Origin: Porticoccaceae bacterium
Lineage (GTDB): Bacteria; Pseudomonadota; Gammaproteobacteria; Pseudomonadales; Porticoccaceae
Length of the DNA stretch: 13,583 bases
Direction of reading: 5' to 3'
NCBI GenBank assembly: GCA_017858295.1
Contig: JAFMBU010000030.1
Span: forward strand, 1-13,583
The notes under the pieces are model-generated. The model did no database searches, was not told the origin of the DNA, and worked only from the letters and a program-made list of their open reading frames with translations. This document shows positions 6,229 through 13,583 of the stretch, one piece after another (within the stretch, counting starts at the first letter, position 1; every line of letters begins with the position of its first letter). The position numbers and the translations under genes are program-made.

Positions 6229-8481
6229 ATGAACGATATCGTCAATTTTAATAGCGAAGGGTTGGAACGCCGACCCATGAGCGAATATGTTGAGCAGGCC
6301 TACCTAGACTATTCCATGTACGTCATTCTCGACCGGGCACTACCGCATATTGGCGATGGTCTAAAGCCGGTTCAGCGACGCATTGTCTACGCCATGAGCG
6401 AGCTCGGCCTCAAAGCCAATGCCAAGTACAAAAAATCCGCGCGCACCGTCGGTGATGTAATCGGTAAATATCATCCTCACGGCGACAGCGCAGTCTATGA
6501 AGCCATGGTGCTTATGGCCCAGCCATTCTCCTATCGCTATCCCCTAGTGGACGGTCAGGGCAACTGGGGTTCTGCAGATGATTCAAAGTCATTTGCCGCC
6601 ATGCGATACACCGAATCCAAGCTCTCCAAATATGCCGACGCACTGCTCTCGGAACTGGGACAGGGCACCGCCAACTGGCGACCCAACTTCGATGCCACCA
6701 TGGAGGAACCGGAAATTCTCCCGGCCCGCGTGCCCAATGTGTTGCTTAACGGCACCACCGGCATCGCCGTCGGCATGGCCACAGATATCCCGCCTCACAA
6801 CCTTAACGAAGTAGTGAGCGCCTGCTTACATATGCTCGACAACCCCAAGGCCGATGTTGCTGAGTTGATGGAGTTTATTAAAGCGCCGGACTACCCCACC
6901 GACGCCGAAATCATTACCTCGCAAAAAGATATCCAAAACGTCTATGAGACCGGCCGTGGCTCGATCAAAATGCGCGCCATCTGGCACCGTGAAGATGGCG
7001 ACATTATCGTCACCGCACTGCCGTTCCAGGCCTCAGGCTCAAAGATTCTCGAACAGATCGCCGCCCAGATGCGCAACAAAAAGTTGCCCATGGTGGAAGA
7101 CCTGCGGGATGAGTCGGACCATGAAAATCCCACTCGCCTAGTGATCACTCCACGCTCTAACCGCGTTGATCTCGAAGCTCTGATGGACCATCTGTTTGCC
7201 ACCTGTGACCTTGAGAGAAGCTACAGAGTTAACCTAAATATTATTGGTATCAATGGCAAACCCGGCGTCATGAACCTGCGCCAGATAATCAAAGACTGGT
7301 TGCTGTTCCGCACCGACGTCACCCGTCGTCGCCTTAACTACCGTCTTGGAAAAGTCGATAAGCGCCTGCACCTCTTAGACGGCTTGTTGATCGCCTTTTT
7401 GAATATCGATGAAGTGATTAATCTGATTCGCACCGAAGACGAGCCCAAGCCAGCCTTAATGGCACGTTTTGGTCTCTCGGATATTCAAGCGGAATATATC
7501 CTCGACACCAAGTTGCGCCAGTTAGCCCGCCTTGAAGAGTTTAGAATCCGCGCCGAGCAGGACGAGCTGGCCAAAGAAAAAGCGGAGCTGGAATTGCTTC
7601 TCGGCTCAGAGACACGCTTAAAAACTCTGGTGAAAAAAGAACTCAAAGCCGCTGCAGAAGAATTTGGCGATGAGCGCCGTTCACCGCTGGTGGCGCGAGG
7701 CGAATCTCAAGCCTTTAACGAAAAAGATCTGCTCACCGCCGAACCTATTACTGCGGTGCTCTCAGATAAAGGCTGGATACGCGGTGCCAAAGGCCATGAT
7801 ATAGATCCGACAACGCTAAGCTACAAGTCCGGTGACAAATTCCTCTCCGCGGCCTGTGGGCGCAGCAATCAAAATGTCTTCCTGCAAGATTCCGCTGGCC
7901 GCTTCTATGCCCTAGCCGGGCATACACTGCCCTCAGCACGAGGTCAGGGAGAACCTGCCACTGGACGACTCAATGTCTCCTCCGGCGCACTGTTCACCGA
8001 TGTGATCATGGGCGCAGACGACCAGAAAGTCCTTCTGGGCACTGATGCGGGTTATGGCTTTATCGGCAAAATCGGCGACCTCTACACCAAAAACCGCGCC
8101 GGCAAGGCCGTGGTCTCACTGCCCAAGGGGGCCAAAATTCTCTCCCCGAAAATGGTTAATGATGCCAACGCACAGATTGCCGCCGTCACCAATGAAGGGC
8201 GCCTATTAGTCTTCCCCATCGCCGAACTGCCGGAGCTTGCCAAAGGTAAAGGCAACAAGATCATTAATATCCCCGGCTCGCGACTTCAGGCTCGAGAAGA
8301 GTTTGTCATCGATTACGGCGTAATTTCTGATGGCGATTCACTTGTGGTTCACTCAGGTAAGCGCTACCTTGTAATGAAGGCCAAAGACCTTGAGCACTAC
8401 AGCGGCGAACGCGGACGACGCGGACACAAACTGCCACGGGGCTTTCAGAAGGTTGATAAGTTAGATGTTGAGAGTAAATAA
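6229..8481 (+). CDS. parC: DNA topoisomerase IV subunit A
   Basis: DNA-cleaving subunit of topoisomerase IV. The 750-residue protein (E. coli 752) has the winged-helix region with the catalytic Arg126-Tyr127 pair (AAMRYTES), which forms the covalent DNA link. The tower and coiled-coil region follows, then a C-terminal beta-pinwheel from about residue 500 that steers substrate choice. The segment HPHGDSAVYEAM carries Ser87 and Glu91, equivalent to E. coli Ser80 and Glu84, so the quinolone-determining positions look unaltered. The start has a good AGGA (6219-6222), six bases from the ATG. The 33-base gap after parE is almost all A and T and shows no terminator. The adjacency of parE and parC differs from E. 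coli, where other genes lie between them. Confidence 0.97.
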   Translation: MNDIVNFNSEGLERRPMSEYVEQAYLDYSMYVILDRALPHIGDGLKPVQRRIVYAMSELGLKANAKYKKSARTVGDVIGKYHPHGDSAVYEAMVLMAQPFSYRYPLVDGQGNWGSADDSKSFAAMRYTESKLSKYADALLSELGQGTANWRPNFDATMEEPEILPARVPNVLLNGTTGIAVGMATDIPPHNLNEVVSACLHMLDNPKADVAELMEFIKAPDYPTDAEIITSQKDIQNVYETGRGSIKMRAIWHREDGDIIVTALPFQASGSKILEQIAAQMRNKKLPMVEDLRDESDHENPTRLVITPRSNRVDLEALMDHLFATCDLERSYRVNLNIIGINGKPGVMNLRQIIKDWLLFRTDVTRRRLNYRLGKVDKRLHLLDGLLIAFLNIDEVINLIRTEDEPKPALMARFGLSDIQAEYILDTKLRQLARLEEFRIRAEQDELAKEKAELELLLGSETRLKTLVKKELKAAAEEFGDERRSPLVARGESQAFNEKDLLTAEPITAVLSDKGWIRGAKGHDIDPTTLSYKSGDKFLSAACGRSNQNVFLQDSAGRFYALAGHTLPSARGQGEPATGRLNVSSGALFTDVIMGADDQKVLLGTDAGYGFIGKIGDLYTKNRAGKAVVSLPKGAKILSPKMVNDANAQIAAVTNEGRLLVFPIAELPELAKGKGNKIINIPGSRLQAREEFVIDYGVISDGDSLVVHSGKRYLVMKAKDLEHYSGERGRRGHKLPRGFQKVDKLDVESK

Positions 8482-8486
8482 CTAAC

Positions 8487-8523
8487 GGTGCCTCAGGGCA
8501 CCACTTAACGACCCCTAGCGGGG
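8487..8523 (+). other. Two consecutive hairpins between parC and mscS
   Basis: GGTGCC (8487-8492) pairs perfectly with GGCACC (8497-8502) around a TCAG loop. Ten bases later CCCC (8512-8515) pairs with GGGG (8520-8523) around TAGC. Neither is followed by a T-run, so they are not typical intrinsic terminators. The second ends one base before the mscS ribosome site (AGGGAG, 8525-8530). They may act in transcript pausing, processing or translation control of mscS; this is inference. Confidence 0.5.
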
Positions 8524-8539
8524 CAGGGAGAATATCATT

Positions 8540-9349
8540 ATGGAAGACAAAGTAGAGTTAATGCAGGCGCTAACAATCCAGTATGGCGTTAAAGTGCTAA
8601 TGGCACTGGTGATCTTTATTATCGGTAAATGGGTCGTTAAACGACTCTCGGTAGTACTGGAAAAACTCATGGAGAAAAACGCCGTAGACCCGGCCATCAG
8701 ACACTTTGCTGGTAGTTTGGTGTATTACGCCCTGCTGATCTTTGTCTGTATTGCCGCCCTCGGCCAACTGGGCATCCAAACCGCCTCCTTCGTCGCCATA
8801 GTCGGTGCCGCCGGTCTTGCCGTAGGCTTAGCCCTTCAGGGATCCCTATCGAATTTCGCAGCCGGTGTACTGCTGCTAATTTTCCGCCCCTTCAAAGTCG
8901 GCGACTTCGTTGAAACCGCCGGCACCTCAGGCGTGATTCAAAGCATCCAAATCTTCACCACCGTCTTGTTCACCCCAGACAACAAAAAAGTCATAGTCCC
9001 CAACGGCCGAATTATTGGCGACAACATCGTCAACTACTCCGCCAACGACACCCGTCGTGTGGACCTGGTATTTGGCATTGGCTATCAAGATGATATAGAC
9101 GCCGCGCGGAAAGTTCTCGAAGATGTGCTTGCAGCAGATGACCGTGTACTCGCAACACCGGAATCGGTTATTGCCGTGGTTGAGTTGGCCGATAGCAGCG
9201 TCAACTTTGTCTGCCGTCCCTGGGTTAAAAGCGGTGACTACTGGCCGGTGTATTTTGATCTTACTGAAGCGGCCAAGAAAGCACTGGATGCCAATGGAAT
9301 TTCCATTCCCTTTCCCCAGCGGGATGTGCATTTGCATCAGCAGACATAA
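8540..9349 (+). CDS. mscS: Small-conductance mechanosensitive channel
   Basis: Inner-membrane channel that opens under membrane tension to release solutes during hypo-osmotic shock, by family a homoheptamer. The 269-residue protein is slightly shorter than E. coli MscS (286) and collinear with it. Predicted membrane segments are about residues 14-32, 57-77 and the pore-lining 84-116. The third carries the family signature GAAGLAVGLALQGSLSN (89-105) with its alternating Gly and Ala packing, ending in IFRPF. The cytoplasmic beta and alpha-beta domains follow, with VPNG (153-156) and the C-terminal FPQRDVHL. The ATG is well placed, with AGGGAG nine bases upstream. It lies 58 bases after parC, beyond two hairpins, so cotranscription is possible but not assured. 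An intrinsic terminator follows it. Confidence 0.95.
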   Translation: MEDKVELMQALTIQYGVKVLMALVIFIIGKWVVKRLSVVLEKLMEKNAVDPAIRHFAGSLVYYALLIFVCIAALGQLGIQTASFVAIVGAAGLAVGLALQGSLSNFAAGVLLLIFRPFKVGDFVETAGTSGVIQSIQIFTTVLFTPDNKKVIVPNGRIIGDNIVNYSANDTRRVDLVFGIGYQDDIDAARKVLEDVLAADDRVLATPESVIAVVELADSSVNFVCRPWVKSGDYWPVYFDLTEAAKKALDANGISIPFPQRDVHLHQQT

Positions 9350-9365
9350 GGTGGGATTTGTTGAG

Positions 9366-9389
9366 CCATAGATGTTTGTCTATGGTTTT
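9366..9389 (+). terminator. Intrinsic terminator after mscS
   Basis: CCATAGA (9366-9372) pairs perfectly with TCTATGG (9379-9385) around a six-base TGTTTG loop, followed at once by TTTT (9386-9389). It begins 17 bases after the mscS stop. The T-run is on the rightward strand only, so it should end rightward transcription and keep it from running into ctpA. Confidence 0.75.
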
Positions 9390-9397
9390 ATCAAAGT

Positions 9398-9421
9398 AAG
9401 GGGGTGCGTTCGTGCTCCCTT
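9398..9421 (+). other. Wobble-paired hairpin downstream of the mscS terminator
   Basis: Ten bases (9398-9407) pair with 9412-9421 around a GTTC loop when read as rightward RNA. Seven pairs are Watson-Crick and three are G-U wobbles. In the leftward transcript those three would be A-C mismatches, so the fold favours rightward RNA. Only TT follows the stem closure, so it is at best a weak second terminator. Confidence 0.35.
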
Positions 9422-9471
9422 TCAACTAAGCGCAAAGTCAATATTGTCTGATTCTAAGGCTGACTCTAAGC

Positions 9472-10794
9472 CTAATCCTGAGTTTTGGGTTCGTTTGAAA
9501 CCCTCTTCCCCAACAGCTGAAATCCTTTCAAAACATTCAGCGCTTCATAGAGCTGATTATCGTCGGTGATATCTTCGTCGCGACCTTTGGCTTTCTTCTT
9601 TGCACCATCAGCTTGTTCCAAATGTCCTTCTAAATCCGCTTCTCGCACACGCTTGCGCTTTTTGTAGAGGCGGATCTCCGCGGGCTCAACAATAATATCC
9701 GGTACAATTCCCTCGGCCTGAATAGAGCGGCCATTGGGGGTGAAGTACCTTGCAGTAGTCAGTTTCACGGCGCGGCCATCACCCAGTGGGATAACAGTTT
9801 GCACTGAGCCTTTACCAAAGCTCTGGGTGCCAATAATGGCTGCGCGCTGATGGTCTTGCAGTGCTCCGGCGACAATCTCTGAGGCGGAGGCGCTGCCGCC
9901 ATTTATCAGCACCACTATGGGCGTGCCTTGCAGCAGGTCGCCGCTTTTGGCGTCAAAGCTGATATTGGCGCTGGGCAGGCGGCCTTCGGTGTAGACCACT
10001 GTGCCGCCGTCGAGGACGGCGTCGGCGATTTCAACTGAGGCTGGCACTAGTCCGCCGGGGTTGTTGCGCAGGTCGATGATAAGGCCTTTTAGGGCGGGTT
10101 GTTTTTCTTTGAGTGAGAGCAGTTCTTTTTTGAAATCTTTGCCGGAGCTGACTTGGAACTGTGAGACGCGCACATAGCCGTAGCCGGGTTCAATTATGCG
10201 GCTGCGCACTGAGCTGACCTGGATGGTGCCGCGGACGACGGTGATATCCAGGGGTCCGTCTTCGCCTTCGCGGAATAGGGTTAGCTTGATGCTGGTGCCT
10301 TTTTCGCCGCGCAGTTTGTCTATGGCTTTTTGTACTGCCATGCCGCGCACTGGGGTGCCGTCTACTTCGACGATAAAGTCTCCGGCTTCGATGCCGGCTT
10401 TGGCGGCTGGGCTGCCATCGATGGGGGCTATAACTTTGATCATGCCGCGCTCGGAGCCTACCTGCAGACCCAGGCCGCCGTATTCACCGGTGGCGCTTTC
10501 CTGGAGTTCTTCATAGTCAGTTTGGTTTAGGTAGACGGAGTGGGGATCGAGCTCGAGTAGTAGTCCGGCGATGGCGTTTTCTAAGAGTTCGGTGTCTTTC
10601 ACTTCTTCTACATAGCCGCGACGGATCTGTTCAAACACTTGGGTGAAAAGGCGCAGTTCGCGAAGTGGCAGGCGCTCTTCTTGGATGCTTTGTTCGTCTG
10701 GTGATTGGGATTCGGTGTCTGCGTTGGCTGTGGCTAAGGCCAGTATGCCGATTAGGGCTGCTGTCAGGGTGGTGCTGAAATACTTTATATACAT
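9472..10794 (-). CDS. ctpA: Periplasmic carboxy-terminal processing protease (S41)
   Basis: S41 serine protease that trims or degrades periplasmic proteins. In Pseudomonas aeruginosa, CtpA with its lipoprotein partner LbcA degrades peptidoglycan hydrolases, which fits the neighbour envC. The 440-residue product has a signal peptide (hydrophobic 10-22, cleavage likely after ANA at 23-25, no lipobox). A PDZ domain spans about 105-190 (GGLGL at 106-110). The catalytic set is Ser303 in GGSASASE, Lys328 in FGKGS and Gln332. The Ser-Lys gap of 25 equals that in E. coli Prc. A lysine-rich charged tail (about 378-408) follows. AGGA sits ten bases before the ATG and overlaps the foot of a hairpin. It lies 121 bases after envC and converges on mscS. 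Confidence 0.94.
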   Translation of the reverse strand: MYIKYFSTTLTAALIGILALATANADTESQSPDEQSIQEERLPLRELRLFTQVFEQIRRGYVEEVKDTELLENAIAGLLLELDPHSVYLNQTDYEELQESATGEYGGLGLQVGSERGMIKVIAPIDGSPAAKAGIEAGDFIVEVDGTPVRGMAVQKAIDKLRGEKGTSIKLTLFREGEDGPLDITVVRGTIQVSSVRSRIIEPGYGYVRVSQFQVSSGKDFKKELLSLKEKQPALKGLIIDLRNNPGGLVPASVEIADAVLDGGTVVYTEGRLPSANISFDAKSGDLLQGTPIVVLINGGSASASEIVAGALQDHQRAAIIGTQSFGKGSVQTVIPLGDGRAVKLTTARYFTPNGRSIQAEGIVPDIIVEPAEIRLYKKRKRVREADLEGHLEQADGAKKKAKGRDEDITDDNQLYEALNVLKGFQLLGKRVSNEPKTQD

Positions 10795-10807
10795 AGCTTA
10801 TTTGTCC

Positions 10808-10828
10808 TAATGGCGTCTTGGGCCATTA
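10808..10828 (-). promoter_or_regulatory. Hairpin abutting the ctpA ribosome binding site
   Basis: A perfect 7-base inverted repeat (10808-10814 with 10822-10828, seven-base loop) lies in the leader of ctpA. Read leftward it is TAATGGC, loop, GCCATTA. Its 3' foot shares one base with the AGGA ribosome site (10805-10808), whose start codon begins at 10794. No T-run follows leftward, so it is not a terminator for envC. It could modulate ctpA translation or stabilise a processed end. Confidence 0.45.
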
Positions 10829-10892
10829 TTGCTTTTTATTCTGCTCTAGCGGTTTGAACCCTTGAGTGCGGCTTAGTTGCAAGTAAGTTGCA

Positions 10893-10920
10893 GCTAAATT
10901 GCGAGTTTGCTGCATTTAGC
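10893..10920 (-). other. Inverted repeat spanning the envC stop codon
   Basis: GCTAAAT (10893-10899) and ATTTAGC (10914-10920) form a perfect 7-base inverted repeat with a 14-base loop, and its upstream arm contains the envC TAA. A competing 5-base stem, GCAGC (10890-10894) with GCTGC (10909-10913), overlaps it. No T-run follows on the leftward strand, so it is not a clear terminator. It may stabilise the 3' end of envC RNA, or be chance. Confidence 0.35.
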
Positions 10921-12073
10921 GTTTCCCGAGCCATTTCTTGGGGTCCGCGGGCTGGCCCTTTTTACGTATTTCAAAATATAGGGCGGGTTTGTCTAGGCCT
11001 CCGGTATCGCCGGCTCGGGCGATGGTTTCGTTACTTAGTACCAAGTCCCCTGTATCTTTAAGCAGCTCTTCATTGTGGGCGTAGAGGCTCATGTAGCCAT
11101 CGCCGTGATTGAGAATAATTAATAGCCCAAATCCACGCATGTAGTTGGAAAAGATCACTTGGCCGTCGTGCACTGCGGTGACTGGTTCGCCAATTTTGGC
11201 GCCGATCAACCAGCCATCCCAGCGCAGGGAGCCGCTGCGTTGACTGCCGAAGCTATGGGCTACTTTACCCTTGAGGGGCCAGCGCAGCAGACCTTTTTGT
11301 GAGGCGAAACTCTGGCCACCTGGTGGCGTTTTCAGGGCCATTCTTTTTACTACACTGCGAACATTTTTTAACAGTTGTTCGAGTTCGCTGCGCTGTTTAA
11401 GCAGTTTATCTAATTTAGATTTGTCGCTCTGCAGAGAGGCATTAAGCTGTTTTAAGGTGGTTTGGCGGCGTTGGTTGCTGGCCAGTAGTTGTTGCTGATC
11501 TTTTTCGAGTTCTGCTTTTGCACTGTCCAGTAAGCGGGTTTCTTCGATAACGTCGGCTTGCACTGCCGTGAGCTGTTCTACATCGGTCATATATTGGGCA
11601 ATTTTTTCATTGCGCGCGTCGAGCACGTAATTGTAATACTTGAAAAGTCGGGCTAGCTGTTGTGGATCTTCCTGATTGAGGAGCAATTTAATCGGTTCTT
11701 GGGCGCCCATTTTGTAGGCTGCAGCGAGCTGCTCTCTGACGGCAGAGTTTTGTTTTTTGAGATCAATTTTTAGCTGGCGCTGTTGTTTGTCGAGCTCAGC
11801 CAGCTTTCCGCGGCGGGTATTGATCTTGCGATTCAGCAGACGGATTTTGCGGCTGCTGGCAGAGGCGGCGATTTCATTTTTTTTCAGTTCGGCGACTAGA
11901 TTGTTCTTATCTTTGTCACGCTTGTTGAGCTGTTTTTCCAGTGTGCTAATGGCGCTCTTTAGGTCAGCCAGTTTGGCTTTGTCGTCCTCGGCAGCGGTTG
12001 CCTGAAGTGGCAACAGCAACAGCAACAGAGCACAGCTGAGGGCTGTGCTGATGATTGCCGAGGAGAGTTTCAT
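10916..12073 (-). CDS. envC: Murein hydrolase activator EnvC
   Basis: Periplasmic activator of the cell-division amidases (AmiA and AmiB in E. coli), recruited to the septum by FtsEX. The 385-residue protein has a signal peptide (1-28, ending ATAA), two long coiled-coil stretches (about 31-110 and 165-240) and a C-terminal LytM domain (about 262-383). The LytM domain is degenerate. The HxGxD zinc site is replaced by RWDGWL (284-289), and the last HxH-type histidine by Tyr in ALYFEIR (364-370). One His remains in LYAHNEE. The same losses mark E. coli EnvC, so it should activate rather than cleave. The ribosome site is weak (AAGAG, about seven bases upstream). It follows gpmI by 28 bases and is probably cotranscribed with it. 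Confidence 0.93.
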   Translation of the reverse strand: MKLSSAIISTALSCALLLLLLPLQATAAEDDKAKLADLKSAISTLEKQLNKRDKDKNNLVAELKKNEIAASASSRKIRLLNRKINTRRGKLAELDKQQRQLKIDLKKQNSAVREQLAAAYKMGAQEPIKLLLNQEDPQQLARLFKYYNYVLDARNEKIAQYMTDVEQLTAVQADVIEETRLLDSAKAELEKDQQQLLASNQRRQTTLKQLNASLQSDKSKLDKLLKQRSELEQLLKNVRSVVKRMALKTPPGGQSFASQKGLLRWPLKGKVAHSFGSQRSGSLRWDGWLIGAKIGEPVTAVHDGQVIFSNYMRGFGLLIILNHGDGYMSLYAHNEELLKDTGDLVLSNETIARAGDTGGLDKPALYFEIRKKGQPADPKKWLGKR

Positions 12074-12101
12074 AGGGTGCTCTTCATTAGATGCTTTTCA
12101 T

Positions 12102-13583
12102 TTATGTATTACGTATTAATGAGCGCCCAGTCATCTCGACTGGCTGTGGTAGATCCATTAGTGCCAGCATGGTCGGCGCTATATCGGCGAGAGAGCCATT
12201 GTTATCCAAGCTAAGCGAGCGCTCACCAACGTAGACCAGTGGCACTGGCAATGTGGTGTGTTGGGTATGGGGCTGCTGGTTGGCGTCGTCATACATTTCT
12301 TCCACGTTGCCGTGGTCTGCTGTGATCAAGATTTCACCGCCGACCTTTTCTGCTGCGGCTATCACTTGGGCCAGGCTTTGGTCGATGGCTTCCACGGCTT
12401 TGATTGAGGCTTCAAAGTTACCGGTGTGACCCACCTGATCGCAGTTGGCATAGTTGCAAATAATGGTGTCGAACTTGCCTGAGCCAATGGCTTCAACCAG
12501 TTTTTCGGTGACTTCTGGTGCGCTCATTTCTGGCTGGTCGTCGTAGGTGGCGATATTTGGCGAGGGCACCAGTATGCGTTCTTCAAGATCGTAGAGTGAC
12601 TCGCGGCCACCACTGAAAAAGAAGGTCACGTGAGCATACTTCTCAGTCTCGGCAATTCGCAGTTGGCGCTTGCCCTGCTGTGCCAGATAGTCGCCCATAG
12701 AATTAATCAGTGGGATCGGCGGGTAGGCGCAGGGAGCATCTATATTGTCTTGGTATTCGGTGGTCTGCACGAAGGTCGATAACTTGGGTGTGGCTGCACG
12801 TTCGAAGCCATCAAAATCGCTATTGGTCAGGGCGTGGGCGATCTCTCGGGCGCGATCGGGACGGAAGTTCATAAAGATCACGGCATCGCCATCTTCCATG
12901 GTGATTGGCGCTTCGCCTTGGGCACAAATAGTTGTGGCATGAACAAATTCATCGTTTTCGTCACGGGCATAGGCATCGTTCAGGGCGGTGACGGCATCGG
13001 TGGCGCTGAAGTCTGCACGACCTGCAGTGACTAGATTGTAGGCTTCGGCCACTCGATCCCAGCGGTTGTCGCGGTCGAGGGCATAAAAGCGGCCACAGAC
13101 TGAAGCGATTTTGCCAACGCCGAGTTTTTCAATCAGTGCTTGGGTTTTCTCAAGAGAGGGTTTGGCGCTGCGCGGTGGGCAGTCGCGGCCGTCGAGAAAG
13201 GCATGGAGGTAGACTTTTTCGGCGCCGCGCTGGGCGGCCATTTCCAGCATGGCATTGATATGGTCTTCGTGGCTGTGAACGCCGCCGGGTGAGAGCAGGC
13301 CCATAATATGCACGGCATTGCCTGTGCTCTGAGCCTTGTCGATGGCGTCGCAATAAACTGGGTTGGTGAAGAAGTCGCCGTCGATAATAGCTTTGTTGAT
13401 GCGGGTGAAGTTTTGGTAGACCACCCGTCCAGCACCCAGTGTCATGTGCCCTACTTCTGAGTTACCCATCTGGCCCTCTGGCAGACCCACTTCCATGCCG
13501 GAAGTATGAATCAACGTCTTGGGGCGCTCTTGCCACAGTGCCTGCCAGACTGGTGCGTCGGCGTTGCTGATGGCGTTGTGGGT
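12102..13583 (-). CDS. gpmI: Phosphoglycerate mutase (cofactor-independent), 5' end outside window
   Basis: Interconverts 3- and 2-phosphoglycerate in glycolysis and gluconeogenesis, using two Mn ions and a phosphoserine. The reading frame is open to the window edge, giving 493 visible residues. By comparison with E. coli about 22 N-terminal residues are missing, including the first metal-binding Asp of the LDG motif. Visible active-site parts, numbered from the window edge, start with the phosphorylated Ser42 in GNSEVGH. They continue with GVHSHEDH, DRDNRWDR, the RPDRARE arginines, ETEKYAH lysine, CDQVGH, ADHGN and the histidines of HTQHTTL. The TTG at 13514 is an internal Leu codon, not a start, because matching sequence (NAISNADAPVWQALW) continues upstream. 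It is followed by envC after 28 bases, the usual pairing. Confidence 0.96.
   Translation of the reverse strand, partial: THNAISNADAPVWQALWQERPKTLIHTSGMEVGLPEGQMGNSEVGHMTLGAGRVVYQNFTRINKAIIDGDFFTNPVYCDAIDKAQSTGNAVHIMGLLSPGGVHSHEDHINAMLEMAAQRGAEKVYLHAFLDGRDCPPRSAKPSLEKTQALIEKLGVGKIASVCGRFYALDRDNRWDRVAEAYNLVTAGRADFSATDAVTALNDAYARDENDEFVHATTICAQGEAPITMEDGDAVIFMNFRPDRAREIAHALTNSDFDGFERAATPKLSTFVQTTEYQDNIDAPCAYPPIPLINSMGDYLAQQGKRQLRIAETEKYAHVTFFFSGGRESLYDLEERILVPSPNIATYDDQPEMSAPEVTEKLVEAIGSGKFDTIICNYANCDQVGHTGNFEASIKAVEAIDQSLAQVIAAAEKVGGEILITADHGNVEEMYDDANQQPHTQHTTLPVPLVYVGERSLSLDNNGSLADIAPTMLALMDLPQPVEMTGRSLIRNT

Noticed and set aside
8927..9337. A 136-codon leftward open frame opposite mscS
   Set aside because: It is antisense to the conserved cytoplasmic domain of the channel; no supporting start signal or domain.
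9457..9473. AGGCT/AGCCT inverted repeat over the ctpA stop codon as a terminator
   Set aside because: The stem is only five bases, overlaps the stop codon and is not followed by a T-run on the leftward strand.
10825..10830. AATAAT as a -10 box for a ctpA promoter
   Set aside because: No acceptable -35 hexamer lies 16-18 bases upstream on the leftward strand, and the string is part of the hairpin stem region.
13512..13514. TTG as the start of gpmI
   Set aside because: The frame stays open to the window edge and the upstream codons encode sequence matching the family, so this is an internal Leu codon.

Overview
The window is an ordinary stretch of core chromosome from a gammaproteobacterium. 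Eleven genes fill nearly all of it, and every one belongs to a recognisable housekeeping family. The block tolC | nudF, yqiB-like, cpdA, yqiA, parE has the same order and the same divergent tolC as in Escherichia coli. The gpmI-envC-ctpA block resembles the arrangement I recall from Pseudomonas and its relatives. The protein sequences, the moderate base composition and parC lying directly behind parE suggest a free-living, possibly marine, gammaproteobacterium outside the Enterobacterales. The lineage is inferred; no rRNA is present to confirm it. I see no tRNA, rRNA, CRISPR array, insertion sequence, prophage, toxin-antitoxin pair or defence gene.

Left part (1-1568): tolC, an outer-membrane export channel, is read leftward, and its stop codon sits at the window edge. 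A 206-base AT-rich spacer separates it from the rightward genes and must hold both promoters. No strong consensus promoter is visible there, but a 7-base direct repeat containing GATC is.

Middle (1569-9349): seven rightward genes follow: nudF (ADP-ribose pyrophosphatase), a DUF1249 (YqiB-type) protein, cpdA (cyclic-AMP phosphodiesterase), yqiA (small esterase), parE and parC (the two subunits of topoisomerase IV) and a small-conductance mechanosensitive channel. A perfect TATAAT before yqiA suggests that yqiA-parE-parC can be transcribed separately from the nucleotide-metabolism genes upstream. A five-unit, 13-base degenerate tandem repeat starts in the last codons of the DUF1249 gene and runs toward cpdA. 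Two small hairpins lie between parC and mscS, and a terminator closes mscS.

Right part (9472-13583): three leftward genes converge on mscS. In transcription order they are gpmI (phosphoglycerate mutase, 5' end outside the window), envC (activator of cell-division amidases) and ctpA (periplasmic carboxy-terminal protease). envC and ctpA both act on periplasmic peptidoglycan turnover. A perfect hairpin abuts the ctpA ribosome binding site.

I found no previously undescribed system. The observations most worth checking are small: the 13-base repeat that carries its own stop codon, the hairpin against the ctpA ribosome binding site, and the structured spacers around mscS.
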